Program-made: the position numbers and the translations under genes
Shown: piece after piece, positions 8,494-8,633 of the stretch
How positions within the stretch are numbered: the first letter of the stretch is position 1
Layout of the letters: every line of letters starts with the position of its first letter
The notes under the pieces: generated by a model
Seen by the model: only the letters and a program-made list of their open reading frames with translations
Told to the model about the DNA's origin: nothing
Databases searched by the model: none
Assembly: GCA_003170035.1 (NCBI GenBank)
Contig: PMZX01000155.1
Coordinates: 1,719 to 10,351 of the forward strand
DNA: 8,633 nt
Direction of reading: 5' to 3'
From: Myxococcales bacterium
GTDB lineage: Bacteria; Myxococcota_A; Polyangia; Fen-1088

Positions 8494-8633
8494 GTGCAGC
8501 GCTTCCCAGACGAACTCACGCGTTGTGTGGGATTCGAGTGGGATGCGGGAAATGCGGACAAGAATTGGAACTTGCACGAGGTCACTCGCGGGGAGGCCGA
8601 GGGTGTGTTTTTCAATCGGCCGTTCGTCGTCGC
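8494..8633 (+). CDS. brnT: BrnT/DUF497-family toxin, N-terminal part only (cut by window edge)
   Basis: From a GTG at 8494 the frame stays open to the window end (46 complete codons). The translation contains the DUF497/BrnT signature: FEWDAGNADKNWNLHEV (8533-8583), then EAEGVFFNRPFVV, matching the family pattern W-D-x-x-N-x-x-K-N-x-x-x-H-x-V followed by an acidic helix and VF-x-x-P. BrnT proteins are small RelE-fold ribonucleases paired with a downstream BrnA antitoxin, which would lie to the right of the window. The start is uncertain: GGGAG (8476-8480) is 13 bases from this GTG; an in-frame GTG at 8527 is possible but has no ribosome binding site. An ATG at 8489 has ideal spacing to GGGAG but is in another frame without the motif. 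The upstream in-frame stop is TAG at 8434. The family call rests on about 34 residues. Confidence 0.72.
   Translation, partial: MQRFPDELTRCVGFEWDAGNADKNWNLHEVTRGEAEGVFFNRPFVV

Noticed and set aside
8074..8615. Overlapping minus-strand open frames opposite the brnT-like gene and its upstream region
   Set aside because: They overlap the plus-strand DUF497 motif and the dyad, and show no motif of their own.

Overview
The window is a GC-rich piece of bacterial chromosome. It carries five substantial genes or gene parts plus the first 140 bases of a sixth at the right edge. High GC3, a multidomain hybrid histidine kinase, a Lon protease with a proline-rich tail, a DUF2845 protein, and a carbohydrate-binding-like lipoprotein beside a GH48 cellulase together suggest a Gram-negative, probably a cellulose-using Myxococcota (deltaproteobacterial/polyangial) organism. 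That placement is inferred from family content only; no rRNA or other phylogenetic marker is present.

Layout. (1) 1-1767, plus strand: the 3' part of a hybrid sensor kinase (GAF remnant, PAS, HisKA, HATPase, receiver), open at the left edge. (2) 1784-2095, minus strand: a small secreted DUF2845 protein, convergent with the kinase and only 16 bp from it. (3) 2171-4690, minus strand: a full-length Lon protease with all catalytic residues. A perfect 8-bp-arm hairpin starts at the base after its stop codon, between lon and the DUF2845 gene. (4) 4691-4935: a divergent intergenic region with candidate promoters for lon and for the genes to the right. (5) 4936-5676 and 5667-7889, plus strand: a two-gene operon with a 10-nt overlap. 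It encodes a lipoprotein with a carbohydrate-binding-like beta-sandwich domain, then a secreted GH48 reducing-end cellobiohydrolase. (6) 7890-8493: about 600 bp with no supportable gene but several perfect palindromes. (7) 8494-8633, plus strand: the start of a BrnT/DUF497-type toxin gene, preceded by a dyad and a possible promoter, cut by the right edge.

How the genes work together. The most coherent functional unit is the lipoprotein/GH48 pair. Most well-known GH48 cellulases carry their binding module or dockerin in the same chain. Here the catalytic protein has neither; it ends instead in a strongly basic Lys/Arg tail, and the binding-like domain is a separate lipid-anchored protein translated just upstream. 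I read this as a possible cell-surface, split exocellulase. The kinase, Lon, DUF2845 and BrnT genes look like unrelated neighbours: housekeeping, signalling and a toxin-antitoxin module.
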